DNA of 64,000 bases from HTCC5015 sp051747425 (GTDB lineage Bacteria; Pseudomonadota; Gammaproteobacteria; HTCC5015): assembly GCA_051747425.1 (NCBI GenBank), contig JBNJGD010000003.1, positions 124,001 through 188,000 of the forward strand. The letters are read 5' to 3'. Position numbers and translations under genes: made by a program. Shown here piece after piece: positions 51,376-60,170 of this stretch. The notes under the pieces were generated by a model. It was not told the origin of the DNA. It saw only the letters and a list, made by a program, of their open reading frames with translations, and did no database searches. Each line of letters begins with the position of its first letter. Position 1 is the first letter of the stretch.

Positions 51376-52245
51376 GTGACCCTGGGGCAAATCATCGAAC
51401 AATCCGCCGAGCGACTGGACAGCGCCGGGCTGTGTTACGGCCACGGCACCGACAACGCCTGGGACGAAGCGGTTTGGCTGGTGCTCCACGCCCTGGGGCG
51501 CTCGCCCGCCGCACCCATCGAGGACGCCGACGAAATCCTGAGCCCCGGGCAGCTGGCTGCCGTGGAGGGCTTGATCGAGCGGCGCATCAGCGAGCGCCTG
51601 CCCACGGCCTACCTCACCGGTGAGGCCTGGTTTTGCGGTTTGCCCTTTTATGTCAACGAGGACACCCTGGTGCCGCGCTCGCCGATTGCCGAGCTGGTCG
51701 GCCAGCGCTTTGCCCCCTGGCTGAATCGCGAACCGCGGCGCATTCTCGATCTGTGCACCGGCAGCGGCTGTATTGCCGTGGCCTGCGCTTTCGCCTTTCC
51801 CGAGGCGGAGGTCGTCGCTACCGACCTTTCCGAAGCGGCGCTGGCCGTGGCCCGTCGTAATGTCGAACGCCACGGTCTGGGCGACCGCGTAATCTGTCTT
51901 CAAAGCGATGTTTTTGCCGAGGTCAGCGGCGAGTTCGATCTGATTGTCAGCAACCCGCCCTATGTCGATGCGGTGGACATGGCGATCCTGCCCGACGAGT
52001 ACCGCCACGAGCCGGAGATCGGCCTGGCCTCGGGGCAGGACGGGCTGGTCGTGACCCGCCAGATCCTCGCCGACGCCGCCGGGCACCTGAGCGAAGACGG
52101 CGTGCTGGTGGTGGAAGTCGGCAACTCCGAAGAGGCCCTGGTCGAGGCGTACCCCGAATTGCCCTTCACCTGGCTCGAATTCGAACACGGCGGCCATGGT
52201 GTCTTTACCCTCCAACGCCGGGATTTACCCGATTCGAATCGTTAG
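51376..52245 (+). CDS. prmB: Ribosomal protein L3 glutamine methyltransferase PrmB
   Basis: 289 residues from a GTG at 51376 (V-T-L-G-Q-I-I-E, matching the family's usual opening); ATGs upstream are out of frame. The SAM site is L-C-T-G-S-G-C-I-A (about 130-138) and the N-P-P-Y motif (NPPYVD, about 194-199) marks a glutamine N5-methyltransferase. The N-terminal block LDSAGLCYGHGTDNAWDEA distinguishes PrmB from PrmC. The stop TAG comes from the following type A repeat (CGTTAGCCACAGAG). Confidence 0.93.
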   Translation: MTLGQIIEQSAERLDSAGLCYGHGTDNAWDEAVWLVLHALGRSPAAPIEDADEILSPGQLAAVEGLIERRISERLPTAYLTGEAWFCGLPFYVNEDTLVPRSPIAELVGQRFAPWLNREPRRILDLCTGSGCIAVACAFAFPEAEVVATDLSEAALAVARRNVERHGLGDRVICLQSDVFAEVSGEFDLIVSNPPYVDAVDMAILPDEYRHEPEIGLASGQDGLVVTRQILADAAGHLSEDGVLVVEVGNSEEALVEAYPELPFTWLEFEHGGHGVFTLQRRDLPDSNR

Positions 52246-52515
52246 CCACAGAGCGCACAGAGGACACAGAGTTTTTCCACGCGTAGGGCGTAAGTCTCCA
52301 TGCGACATCCGCCGGTTTCGCAAGGCGGAAGATGGCTTCGCAACATCCGCCCTACCGTTGCTTTCGCAATGGCGGGTGCTGTAGGAGCCTGCTCGCAGAC
52401 GAACGAGGCGTACAGGTTCGGTGCCCCCGGTTGAATAGAGATTCCGGATAAGCGCACAGCGCTTTCCGGAATGGCGCTATACACCTCTGTGCGCTCTGTG
52501 TCCTCTGTGGCTAAC
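52241..52515. repeat. Composite nested repeat A(D-C-E)A
   Basis: Left A arm GTTAGCCACAGAGCGCACAG with one further heptad (52241-52271). Then a type D variant (about 52281-52355, GTAGGGCGTAAG to CATCCGCCCTAC), a left-half type C-like piece (52381-52400, GTAGGAGCCTGCTCGCAGAC), a type E hairpin (about 52440-52473: ATTCCGGATAAGCGC to GCGCTTTCCGGAAT) and a right A arm (52485-52515). It fills the 311-base gap between prmB and the LplT-like gene; no other feature is visible. Confidence 0.85.
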
Positions 52516-52556
52516 CCCCTGTGGCGCGGTGGTCGAAGTCGTAGTAGATTGCCGGG

Positions 52557-53876
52557 ATGCACAAACATCCACTGACCTTGTTGCGCGAGCGGCGCTTTGG
52601 GCCGTTTTTTGCCACCCAGTTTCTGGGGGCGTTCAACGATAATGTGTTCAAGAACGCGCTGGTGATCATGGTCACTTTCCAGGCCGCGCAGCACAGTGAG
52701 ATGAACTCTCACTTGCTGGTCAATCTCTGCGCTGGCCTGTTTATCCTGCCGTTTTTTCTCTTTTCCGCCATGGCCGGCCAGGTGGCTGACAAGTACGAAA
52801 AGAGCCTGTTGATCCGCCGCATCAAATGGCTGGAGGTGACCATCATGTGCACCGCCGCCGTGGGCTTCTGGCTGGAGAATGTCTACTTTCTGATCGGTGT
52901 ACTGTTCCTGATGGGCACCCAGTCCACCTTCTTTGGCCCGATCAAGTACGGCATTCTGCCCCAGCAGCTGGATGACACCGAGTTGATGTCGGGCAATGCC
53001 GCTGTGGAGATGGGCACTTTCCTGGCCATATTGCTGGGGATTATCGCCGGTACCCAGTGGATCGGCATCGAGGGACGCGGCCCCGAAGTGGTCAGTGTGG
53101 CGGTGATCTCGGTGGCCTTGCTGGGCGTGGTGGCCAGTCGCTTTATCCCCGCCGCCTCCGCCGCCGATCCCGGTCTGAAACTGCGCTGGAATTTGCTGGT
53201 TCAGAGCTGGCGAACCCTGGGCTATGCCCGGGAGAAACACAGTGTGTTTGTCGGTGTGCTGGGCATCTCCTGGTTCTGGTTTTTTGGCGCCACGCTGCTT
53301 ACCCAGTTGCCCAATTTTACCCGCACGGTGCTCTTTGCCGATGAAGCGGTCTACATCGTTTTGTTGTCGATGTTCTCTCTGGGCATTGGCATCGGCTCGC
53401 TGCTCTGCGAGCGGCTCTCCGGGGATGGCGTGGACATCGGTCTGGTGCCGCTGGGCGCCGCGCTGTTGACTGTGTTTTGTGGCGATCTCTACTGGGCCAG
53501 CGACTTTCCCGCCCGGGAGACCCTACTCGACTGGGCCGGCTTCTGGGCCACAGAGGGCAGTTTGCGCGTGCTGTTGGATGTGGTGTTGATTGGCATCTTT
53601 GGCGGTTTTTACATCGTTCCCCTCTACGCCATGGTCCAGCACCGGAGCGAGCCCAGCCACCGCTCCCGGGTGATCGCGGCCAACAATATTCTCAACGCCC
53701 TGTTTATGGTCTTGTCGGCGGCCATGGCGGTGATTGTGCTGGGCGCGGGATTTGGCATTCCCGAGCTGTTTTTCCTGCTCGCCGCCCTGAATTTGCTGGT
53801 CGGCTTGAGCTTGTTGCTGGCGCTGCCCGAGTTTGGCCAGCGCTTTATCGCCCGTATCGGTTCACTGTTGTTCTGA
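52557..53876 (+). CDS. lplT: LplT-like lysophospholipid transporter (MFS)
   Basis: 439 residues, twelve TM helices. F-L-G-A-F-N-D-N-V-F-K-N near the start (21-33), N-A-L, and the K-Y-G-I-L-P block (about 126-132) are those of LplT and of the MFS half of bacterial Aas fusions. LplT flips lysophospholipids inward for re-acylation. The expected PlsC/acyl-ACP synthetase partner is not fused and not adjacent. Another MFS solute role is possible. Confidence 0.85.
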   Translation: MHKHPLTLLRERRFGPFFATQFLGAFNDNVFKNALVIMVTFQAAQHSEMNSHLLVNLCAGLFILPFFLFSAMAGQVADKYEKSLLIRRIKWLEVTIMCTAAVGFWLENVYFLIGVLFLMGTQSTFFGPIKYGILPQQLDDTELMSGNAAVEMGTFLAILLGIIAGTQWIGIEGRGPEVVSVAVISVALLGVVASRFIPAASAADPGLKLRWNLLVQSWRTLGYAREKHSVFVGVLGISWFWFFGATLLTQLPNFTRTVLFADEAVYIVLLSMFSLGIGIGSLLCERLSGDGVDIGLVPLGAALLTVFCGDLYWASDFPARETLLDWAGFWATEGSLRVLLDVVLIGIFGGFYIVPLYAMVQHRSEPSHRSRVIAANNILNALFMVLSAAMAVIVLGAGFGIPELFFLLAALNLLVGLSLLLALPEFGQRFIARIGSLLF

Positions 53877-53993
53877 AAAAGGCCCGTTTATCGGCGTTTT
53901 TCCATCTATTGTCTATGCCAATGGATAAGCTGTCTCACTGTGGCACACTAAGTGCATTCTTGTTTGCAGTTCCACTCCATGAGGTTGTATTGA

Positions 53994-55184
53994 ATGGTGC
54001 CGGATTCCACAGCGCAACCCGCCGCTGAGCAGCCGTATACCTTGGCCAGCTTGCGCGAGTTTATAAAAGCCAATGACCTGTCGGCCATTGCCAGCATTCC
54101 CGTGCACCTGTTGCCGCGCAATCTTCCCGAGGACTTTGCCGAGGAATTCAGCCCGGCCAAGCGTGATGCAGTGGATGAACTCTTTTTCGAGGCCACCACT
54201 TATCAGATGGAGCGCAATATCGAGATCGAGAAGCGCTTTGGTCAAGCGGTATTCAATGCCATTGAAGCGGCCAAGGGCAGGACGGATAGCGGTGACCACC
54301 TGTTACTGAAAAAACACATCAAGGACTTGGTGGAAACCTACAAGGAAAAGCGCAAGCTTCCCGTGGTGGAACAAATGGGCATCTACGCGCCAAAGGTTAA
54401 GCAGATTGAAGGCCTGCTCGAGCCGGTGCAGGACGAGATGGGTGAGGCGGGGAGGGGCCGTTCCGAGCTGGCGCGGCACATAGATGAAACCAAAAATTTT
54501 GCCCTGGATATGCAGCAGGCCATTGACCTTCTGGACAAGCGCTTTGCCTCCATCGAGAAAACCTTGAACCTTTATTATTATGTTCGAATCGTCATGGTTT
54601 GCGATGAAATGAATCGGGTTCGCGATGAAGCCAAACGATTAACCGGTCGCGCCCGGGTGATTCAGGTGCAGCTCAACGCCTGCCGGGAGGAGCTCAAGCG
54701 GTTGCAGGAACAGCACCGAAGCCTGAGCAAAACGGAAAAAGTCCGAGAGGAGCACCTGCGCTATCAGATATCAGACTATATCGAACAGATGAAGGACTAC
54801 GAAATCATGATTTCCGAGACTTCACTGGTCAAGTGGCTGGATATCATTGTCGAGGCTTCCCTGAGCGATTATGTGAATAAGCGTGCCGGGCAGTCTATCC
54901 GGGCCGCTCGCCTGAGTTTGTTTAATCTGTTGCAAAAGTACTGTGAATTGCAGGAGGCAGCGGCCAAGCAGATTGCCCGCAACCCCTTCGCCCAGTCCGA
55001 CCCCAAAAAGACCATTGAGTTTATGCTCAAATCCGAGCAGTTCATTCTCGATTACTTTGCCCGCAAAAAGAGCACCATGATGGCCTGGCTGGGCGGCGCC
55101 GCCGAGGAAAAAGTCAGCAAGCTCGGTGATTTGCAAAAAGAACTGCTCAAAGAGATGCAATCCAACCGCAAGAAGCTCCATTAG
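53994..55184 (+). CDS. Coiled-coil protein of unknown function
   Basis: 396 residues, no signal peptide and no TM segment. A short proline-containing N-terminal domain (about 14-75) is followed by almost continuous helix with heptads over about 80-330 (for example KTEKVREEHLRYQISDYIEQMKDYEI), high in K, E and Q, and a basic C-terminus (KEMQSNRKKLH). No family is recognised. It lies between the LplT-like gene and aroC with 117 bases upstream and 48 downstream. It may be structural or an adaptor; no function is claimed. Confidence 0.75.
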   Translation: MVPDSTAQPAAEQPYTLASLREFIKANDLSAIASIPVHLLPRNLPEDFAEEFSPAKRDAVDELFFEATTYQMERNIEIEKRFGQAVFNAIEAAKGRTDSGDHLLLKKHIKDLVETYKEKRKLPVVEQMGIYAPKVKQIEGLLEPVQDEMGEAGRGRSELARHIDETKNFALDMQQAIDLLDKRFASIEKTLNLYYYVRIVMVCDEMNRVRDEAKRLTGRARVIQVQLNACREELKRLQEQHRSLSKTEKVREEHLRYQISDYIEQMKDYEIMISETSLVKWLDIIVEASLSDYVNKRAGQSIRAARLSLFNLLQKYCELQEAAAKQIARNPFAQSDPKKTIEFMLKSEQFILDYFARKKSTMMAWLGGAAEEKVSKLGDLQKELLKEMQSNRKKLH

Positions 55185-55232
55185 TCTTCTGCCAATATCC
55201 CAAGGGCGCCTTATTCGGTTAGAATAGCGCCC

Positions 55233-56333
55233 ATGTCAGGAAATACACTCGGAAAACTGTTTACCGTCACCAGCTTTGGCGAGAGCCACGGCCCCGCCAT
55301 TGGCTGCGTGGTCGACGGCTGCCCGCCCGGGCTGGATCTCTGTGAAGCGGACATTCAGGGCGATCTCGATCGCCGTCGGCCCGGCACATCGGAATTTGTC
55401 ACCCAGCGCAACGAGCCGGATCAAGTAAAAATCCTCTCGGGCGTCTTCGAGGGCAAGACCACCGGCACGCCGATTGCCCTGCTGATCGAAAACAAGGACC
55501 AGCGCTCAAAGGACTACGGCAATATCGCCGAGCAGTTCCGTCCGGCCCACGCAGACTACACCTACTATAAAAAGTACGGTTTCCGCGACTACCGCGGCGG
55601 CGGTCGGGCATCGGCCCGGGAGACCGCCGTGCGCGTGGCCGCCGGCGCCATCGCCAAAAAATACCTGGCCGAACACTTCGGTGTGCGGGTGCGCGGCTAT
55701 CTGTCGCGACTCGGGCCGATTCGCGCCGAGACCCTCGACTGGAGCGAAGTGCCCAACAACCCCTTCTTCAGCCCCGACAAACAGGCCGTGGCCGAGATGG
55801 AAACCTTCATGAAGAAGCTGCGCAAGGAGGGCGATTCCATCGGCGCCGAGGTTACCGCAATTGCCGAGGGCGTACCTGCGGGCTGGGGCGAGCCGGTCTA
55901 CGACCGCATCGACGCCGACCTGGCCTACGCCATGATGTCGATCAACGCGGCCAAGGGCGTGGAGATCGGTGCCGGCTTTGCCTCGGTGACCCAGCGCGGC
56001 ACCGAGCACCGCGACGAGATCACTCCCGAGGGCTTCGTCGGCAACAACGCCGGCGGCACTCTGGGCGGGATTACCAGCGGACAGAATATTGTCGTTCGGG
56101 TGGCCATCAAGCCCACCTCCAGCCTCCACCTGCCGGGGCGCAGCGTGGATGTCCACGGCGAGCCGATTGAAGTGCGCACGATGGGCCGCCACGACCCCTG
56201 CGTGGGCATTCGCGCCACCCCCATCGCCGAGGCCATGCTGGCCCTGGTCCTGATGGATCACATGCTTCGCCATCGCGCCCAATGCGCCGATGTACACACC
56301 GAGGTTACCATTCCGGCGGGCACAGAAGACTGA
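55233..56333 (+). CDS. aroC: Chorismate synthase
   Basis: 366 residues. It converts 5-enolpyruvylshikimate-3-phosphate to chorismate using reduced FMN. The signature SFGESHGPAIG (12-22), RRPGTSEFVTQR (about 46-57) and DYRGGGRASARETAVR (about 123-138) are exact. The start ATG 55233 has a weak ribosome-binding site. The small lipoprotein gene follows 29 bases later. Confidence 0.97.
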   Translation: MSGNTLGKLFTVTSFGESHGPAIGCVVDGCPPGLDLCEADIQGDLDRRRPGTSEFVTQRNEPDQVKILSGVFEGKTTGTPIALLIENKDQRSKDYGNIAEQFRPAHADYTYYKKYGFRDYRGGGRASARETAVRVAAGAIAKKYLAEHFGVRVRGYLSRLGPIRAETLDWSEVPNNPFFSPDKQAVAEMETFMKKLRKEGDSIGAEVTAIAEGVPAGWGEPVYDRIDADLAYAMMSINAAKGVEIGAGFASVTQRGTEHRDEITPEGFVGNNAGGTLGGITSGQNIVVRVAIKPTSSLHLPGRSVDVHGEPIEVRTMGRHDPCVGIRATPIAEAMLALVLMDHMLRHRAQCADVHTEVTIPAGTED

Positions 56334-56362
56334 TGACCCCCAGCGTTCCCAGGAGAAACACC

Positions 56363-56800
56363 ATGTCACTTTATACCCGTGCCATCATCGCCGTGCTTGC
56401 CGCCTTCTCACTCAGTGCCTGTGCCATGCTTCAGGGCGGTGGTGATGGTGGCGAAGCCAGTGAGGCCACCGCTTCGGTCATGGGCAGCATTGTTCAACAG
56501 CGCGTCCAGGCCAAGGGCCCGGACATGTTCTGCTCCCAGCCCACCTATCAGCAGTGCATTGGTCTGGAACAGCAGGCCTGTGTCAGCGAGATGCAATCCT
56601 TTGCCGACCGCTGCTTTAATGTGGCGCAACAGCAGACCGGCGGCGCCGGTGTCAGCTCGGCCAGCTTTGCCACCTCCTACGCCAGCTGCATGACGCTCAA
56701 CCACGCGCTGATGCACCCCGAGCGCAGCGAGGCCATCAAAACCTGCGTCGCCGACGCCGACTTCGATTACGCCGCTATGCTGCGCTCTATCCTGTACTGA
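56363..56800 (+). CDS. Small Cys-rich lipoprotein of unknown function
   Basis: 145 residues from ATG 56363, preceded by AGGAGA; longer in-frame starts would overlap aroC. Lipobox L-S-A-C (Cys20). The mature part has six further cysteines (CSQPTYQQC, QQAC, DRC, SC and KTC positions), suggesting disulfide bonds in the periplasm. No family recognised. It is followed by a terminator. Confidence 0.8.
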   Translation: MSLYTRAIIAVLAAFSLSACAMLQGGGDGGEASEATASVMGSIVQQRVQAKGPDMFCSQPTYQQCIGLEQQACVSEMQSFADRCFNVAQQQTGGAGVSSASFATSYASCMTLNHALMHPERSEAIKTCVADADFDYAAMLRSILY

Positions 56801-56822
56801 AAAAACACCAGTGTTTGTTTTT

Positions 56823-56847
56823 AAACCGGGCATTGCCCGGTTTTTTT
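56823..56847 (+). terminator. Rho-independent terminator after the small lipoprotein
   Basis: AAACCGGGC (56823-56831), loop ATT, GCCCGGTTT (56835-56843), then a T run to 56847. It closes the aroC-lipoprotein unit. Confidence 0.92.
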
Positions 56848-57028
56848 GTACCAAAATCGAGCATTTGTAGAAGCTTGTCGCGATTATCCAGTCAACACCG
56901 CTCTTTTCCGGTGGCTTTGTGGTAATTTTTCACAACGAATATTTCCCGTTGCCGAGCGTGCTATTGGCAGAGCCTCGGGAGAGGTTCCTCAATTAACCAC
57001 ACAGTACGCTACGCAAAGGGTAATAAAA

Positions 57029-58450
57029 ATGAAACCACAACGCTTCCAAAAGGCGCCTCTGGCGCTGGCACTGGGCTCGGCCATGGCCGCCATGGCCTTT
57101 TCACCGTCTGCCATGGCATGTACGCCGGATGGCAGTTCCCAGACTTTTACTGTCACCAATACCGATGCCACGGGTGGGGGTAGCCTGTTTCAGCAGGTGG
57201 CAGACGCTTCCGAGAGCGCTGGCTGTGACATCGTCGATTTTGACCTGCCTTCGGGCAGTACAATTACCGTGGATACTAGCGTTACTGCCAATGGACAAGT
57301 CAGCATTCAGGGTCCCGGGTCGGATGAATTGACGGTGACCCGCGCCAGCGGTTTCGTGATGAACGCCTCAGGTGGCGATGTGTCGATTTCCGGTCTGACA
57401 CTCGCAGACGCGACTAGTGGCCTCGGTATTCAGGAGGCGGATGTGTCTCTGAATGATGTGGTGATTGAGAACATGGAAAGCTCGGGAGTTTATGCCAGCT
57501 ATTTTACTACCTCACCCTCAGAAGCGGACTATACATTTAATGTGAAAGACTCGCTGATCACCGCTAATGGTGCGGACTTCGGCAGTCAAGGCGGTGGTTT
57601 ATACATCGGTTCTTTTGACTTTAATGCCGCTCCTTACGGTGGCACTGTGGATGTGAATATTGAAAACACGACTATCTCCGGCAATGAGGTATCCGGCTAT
57701 GGTGGAGGCCTTTACCTCTATTCCAATGGGTACGGTGGCTCACTGGATGTGACGCTTCTGCAAAGCACGATTTCCGGTAACCAGGCATACGCTGGCGGCG
57801 CGGTGTATGTTCGAGAGCTAGGTGATCGCAAGATCAACCTGAATGCGTTGCACTCCACAGTGACCAATAATACTGGAACAGGGACGAGTCCTGGTACCGG
57901 AGGCATCGTTTCCCTGTCCACGGAGAGTACGATTCTGAACCACACCATCGTTGCTGGCAACAGCAGCGATGTGGATACCGACAACCCCGATCTGGATGGT
58001 AACTTTGAGGCCATCTACAGTTTTATTGGTGTGGACGGCCCCAGTGCCACGGTCAGCGATGACGGTAACTCCTGGATCAGCGGCGGCGATCCGCAGCTTC
58101 TGGATCTGGCCGCCCTGGCCGAACTTAAAGGCTATACATTGCCGAAAGAGGCCATGGTGCATGTCCCCGACGAGAACAGCCCAGTGATCGATGCCGGTGA
58201 CATGGCTCTGCAGGCGGGTGAAGGCGGTATTCCGGAAACGGATCAGGCCGGCTTGCCGCGGGTGTCTTTCGATTACATCGATATCGGTGCCATTGAGCGA
58301 CCCTCGCAGAAAGCCATTGACGATGCCGTGGATGACGCGACGGATGGCAACGGCCTCACATTGCCGTCGCCCAGCTCGGGCGGTAGTGCCATGGGTCCCG
58401 GTATTCTCGCTCTTCTGATGTCGGTACTGGCCTTCCGCCGCCGGCGCTGA
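57029..58450 (+). CDS. Secreted beta-helix protein with choice-of-anchor Q-like body and GlyGly-CTERM-like tail, copy 1
   Basis: 473 residues from ATG 57029 (AAGGG at 57016-57020); upstream in-frame codons lie in the untranslated leader shared with copy 2. Signal peptide 1 to about 30 (cleavage after A-M-A). The body carries repeated beta-strand turns with N-N/N-T-T and G-N-x-S motifs typical of right-handed parallel beta-helices. The tail is S-S-G-G-S-A-M-G-P-G-I-L-A-L-L then F-R-R-R-R: a small Gly/Ser run, a TM stretch and an Arg cluster, which resembles a GlyGly-CTERM sorting signal processed by rhombosortase. N-x-S/T sequons are abundant. The C-terminal 148 residues are nearly identical to copy 2. 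Surface display is inferred. Confidence 0.8.
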   Translation: MKPQRFQKAPLALALGSAMAAMAFSPSAMACTPDGSSQTFTVTNTDATGGGSLFQQVADASESAGCDIVDFDLPSGSTITVDTSVTANGQVSIQGPGSDELTVTRASGFVMNASGGDVSISGLTLADATSGLGIQEADVSLNDVVIENMESSGVYASYFTTSPSEADYTFNVKDSLITANGADFGSQGGGLYIGSFDFNAAPYGGTVDVNIENTTISGNEVSGYGGGLYLYSNGYGGSLDVTLLQSTISGNQAYAGGAVYVRELGDRKINLNALHSTVTNNTGTGTSPGTGGIVSLSTESTILNHTIVAGNSSDVDTDNPDLDGNFEAIYSFIGVDGPSATVSDDGNSWISGGDPQLLDLAALAELKGYTLPKEAMVHVPDENSPVIDAGDMALQAGEGGIPETDQAGLPRVSFDYIDIGAIERPSQKAIDDAVDDATDGNGLTLPSPSSGGSAMGPGILALLMSVLAFRRRR

Positions 58451-58492
58451 AGTGTGCCTAAACTAAAAGAGGCCTCTTCGGAGGCCTTTTTT
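58007..58492. repeat. Long direct repeat, copy 1 (matches 59662-60149)
   Basis: Almost identical to 59662-60149 at a constant offset of 1,655 bases (the second copy has two extra T at its end), with scattered silent changes. It covers the C-terminal coding part, the stop codon, and the terminator of both paralogues. It is an obvious target for recombination or gene conversion. Confidence 0.9.
58470..58492 (+). terminator. Rho-independent terminator of beta-helix copy 1 (UUCG loop)
   Basis: AGGCCTC (58470-58476), loop TTCG, GAGGCCT (58481-58487), then a T run to 58492. The stable UUCG tetraloop is repeated exactly after copy 2. Confidence 0.93.
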
Positions 58493-58674
58493 GTGCCAAA
58501 AGAAGGCATTTTTTCAAAATTGTCGCCATTCTGCCCAATGGATACTTTTTATTGCGGGCGACTGTGCTAGATTTTACAAAAATGAGGCTTCCTGGTGCCG
58601 AGCGCGTCATTGACGGAGCACCGGGGAGAGCTTTCTACTGATTTCAACAAATACGCTTTGCAAAGGGAAATAAT

Positions 58675-60105
58675 ATGAAACCTTATACTTTCCAAAAGGC
58701 GCCGCTGGCGCTTGCACTGGGCTCGGCCATGGCTGCCATGGCTTTTTCGCCGTCTGCTATGGCCTGTACCCCGGATGGCACGGCCGATACCTTCACTGTG
58801 ACTAATACCGATGCCACGGGCTCAGGCAGTTTTGATTTCCAGGTCGGAAGCGCCTCCGAGAGCAGTGGCTGTGATATTGTCGACTTTGACTTGCCCGCGG
58901 GCAGCACCATCGAGATTGATGATTTTGTCCGAGTTTACGGAGATGGTGTGTCCATCCAGGGCCCCGGGTCCGACCAGCTCACCATCACACCTTCGGCGTC
59001 TTCTTCCGGTTACACCTCTTTGAACAGTAGTAACGCAGACTTGTCGATTACAGGATTGACGCTGGATGGCATGGAAGACGATGGCGTCGGTGTCAGAAAT
59101 GCCTCACTGTCACTGGATGATGTGGTTATCCAGAATTCCGGGCGAAGTGGTGTCGATTTCAATGTTGGTGCCAGTGGTTCCGTCAGCGATTTCACTTTTT
59201 CCGTCAAGGACTCCCTGATTACGGGGAATGGTGGGAATATGCCCTATAACGGGGGTGGCGTTTATGTGTATACCTCCGACTACGGTTACGGTGGCACAGT
59301 GGATATGGATATTGAAAACACCACGATCGCCGACAATATGGCGACCTACGGTGGTGGCCTCTACATAGAAGGCTATGGCGGTGTTGCGCAGCCCTATGGT
59401 GGCACTGTTGATGTCACGGTTCTGCAGAGCACGATTTCCGGCAATGAAGCTTCCGATGGGGGCGCCATCAATGTGCGGGACAACGACAACCGTCCGGTCA
59501 GCATGACTGTGCTGCATTCCACAATCACCAACAACACAGGGACTTCGCTGGCTGGTGGTGTCACTTCTGGAGCCTCTGAAGATGTGGTGTTGAACCACAC
59601 CATTGTTGCCGGTAACACCAGTGACCTGGATACCGACAACCCCGACTTGAACGGGGATTTTGAGGCCATCTACAGTTTTATTGGTGTGGACGGCCCCAGT
59701 GCCACGGTCAGCGATGACGGCAACTCAGTGATCAGCGGTGGCGATCCGCAGCTTCTGGACCTGGCCGCCCTGGCCGAACTTAAAGGCTATACATTGCCGA
59801 AAGAAGCCATGGTGCATGTCCCCGACGAGAACAGCCCGGTGATCGATGCCGGTGACATGGCTCTTCAGGCGGGTGAAGGTGGTATTCCGGAGACGGATCA
59901 GGCCGGCTTGCCGCGTGTTTCCTTCGATGCCATCGATATCGGTGCCATTGAGCGACCCTCGCAGAAAGCCATTGACGATGCCGTGGATGATGCGACGGAT
60001 GGCAACGGCCTCACTTTGCCGTCGCCCAGCTCGGGCGGTAGTGCCATGGGTCCCGGTATTCTCGCTCTTCTGATGTCGGTACTGGCCTTCCGCCGCCGGC
60101 GCTGA
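58675..60105 (+). CDS. Secreted beta-helix protein with GlyGly-CTERM-like tail, copy 2
   Basis: 476 residues from ATG 58675, preceded by AAAGGG. It shares with copy 1 the leader (FQKAPLALALGSAMAAM then AFSPSAMA), the start of the mature protein (ACTPDG, TFTVTNTDATG), and the last 148 residues including the sorting-signal-like tail. The middle (about 85-325) is clearly related but heavily diverged. It has about six N-x-S/T sequons. Its own 5-prime leader is a recognisable copy of copy 1's. Expression and surface localisation are inferred. Confidence 0.8.
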   Translation: MKPYTFQKAPLALALGSAMAAMAFSPSAMACTPDGTADTFTVTNTDATGSGSFDFQVGSASESSGCDIVDFDLPAGSTIEIDDFVRVYGDGVSIQGPGSDQLTITPSASSSGYTSLNSSNADLSITGLTLDGMEDDGVGVRNASLSLDDVVIQNSGRSGVDFNVGASGSVSDFTFSVKDSLITGNGGNMPYNGGGVYVYTSDYGYGGTVDMDIENTTIADNMATYGGGLYIEGYGGVAQPYGGTVDVTVLQSTISGNEASDGGAINVRDNDNRPVSMTVLHSTITNNTGTSLAGGVTSGASEDVVLNHTIVAGNTSDLDTDNPDLNGDFEAIYSFIGVDGPSATVSDDGNSVISGGDPQLLDLAALAELKGYTLPKEAMVHVPDENSPVIDAGDMALQAGEGGIPETDQAGLPRVSFDAIDIGAIERPSQKAIDDAVDDATDGNGLTLPSPSSGGSAMGPGILALLMSVLAFRRRR

Positions 60106-60149
60106 AGTGTGCCTAAACTAAAAGAGGCCTCTTCGGAGGCCTTTTTTTT
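59662..60149. repeat. Long direct repeat, copy 2 (matches 58007-58492)
   Basis: Second copy of the block described at 58007-58492; it includes the 3-prime coding part, stop and terminator of the second paralogue. Confidence 0.9.
60125..60149 (+). terminator. Rho-independent terminator of beta-helix copy 2 (UUCG loop)
   Basis: AGGCCTC, loop TTCG, GAGGCCT (60125-60142), then a T run. Same hairpin as after copy 1. It lies 22 bases before the sulfotransferase start, so that operon likely has its own promoter or depends on read-through. Confidence 0.92.
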
Positions 60150-60170
60150 GCAAGGAAGGACTTTGCGTTT

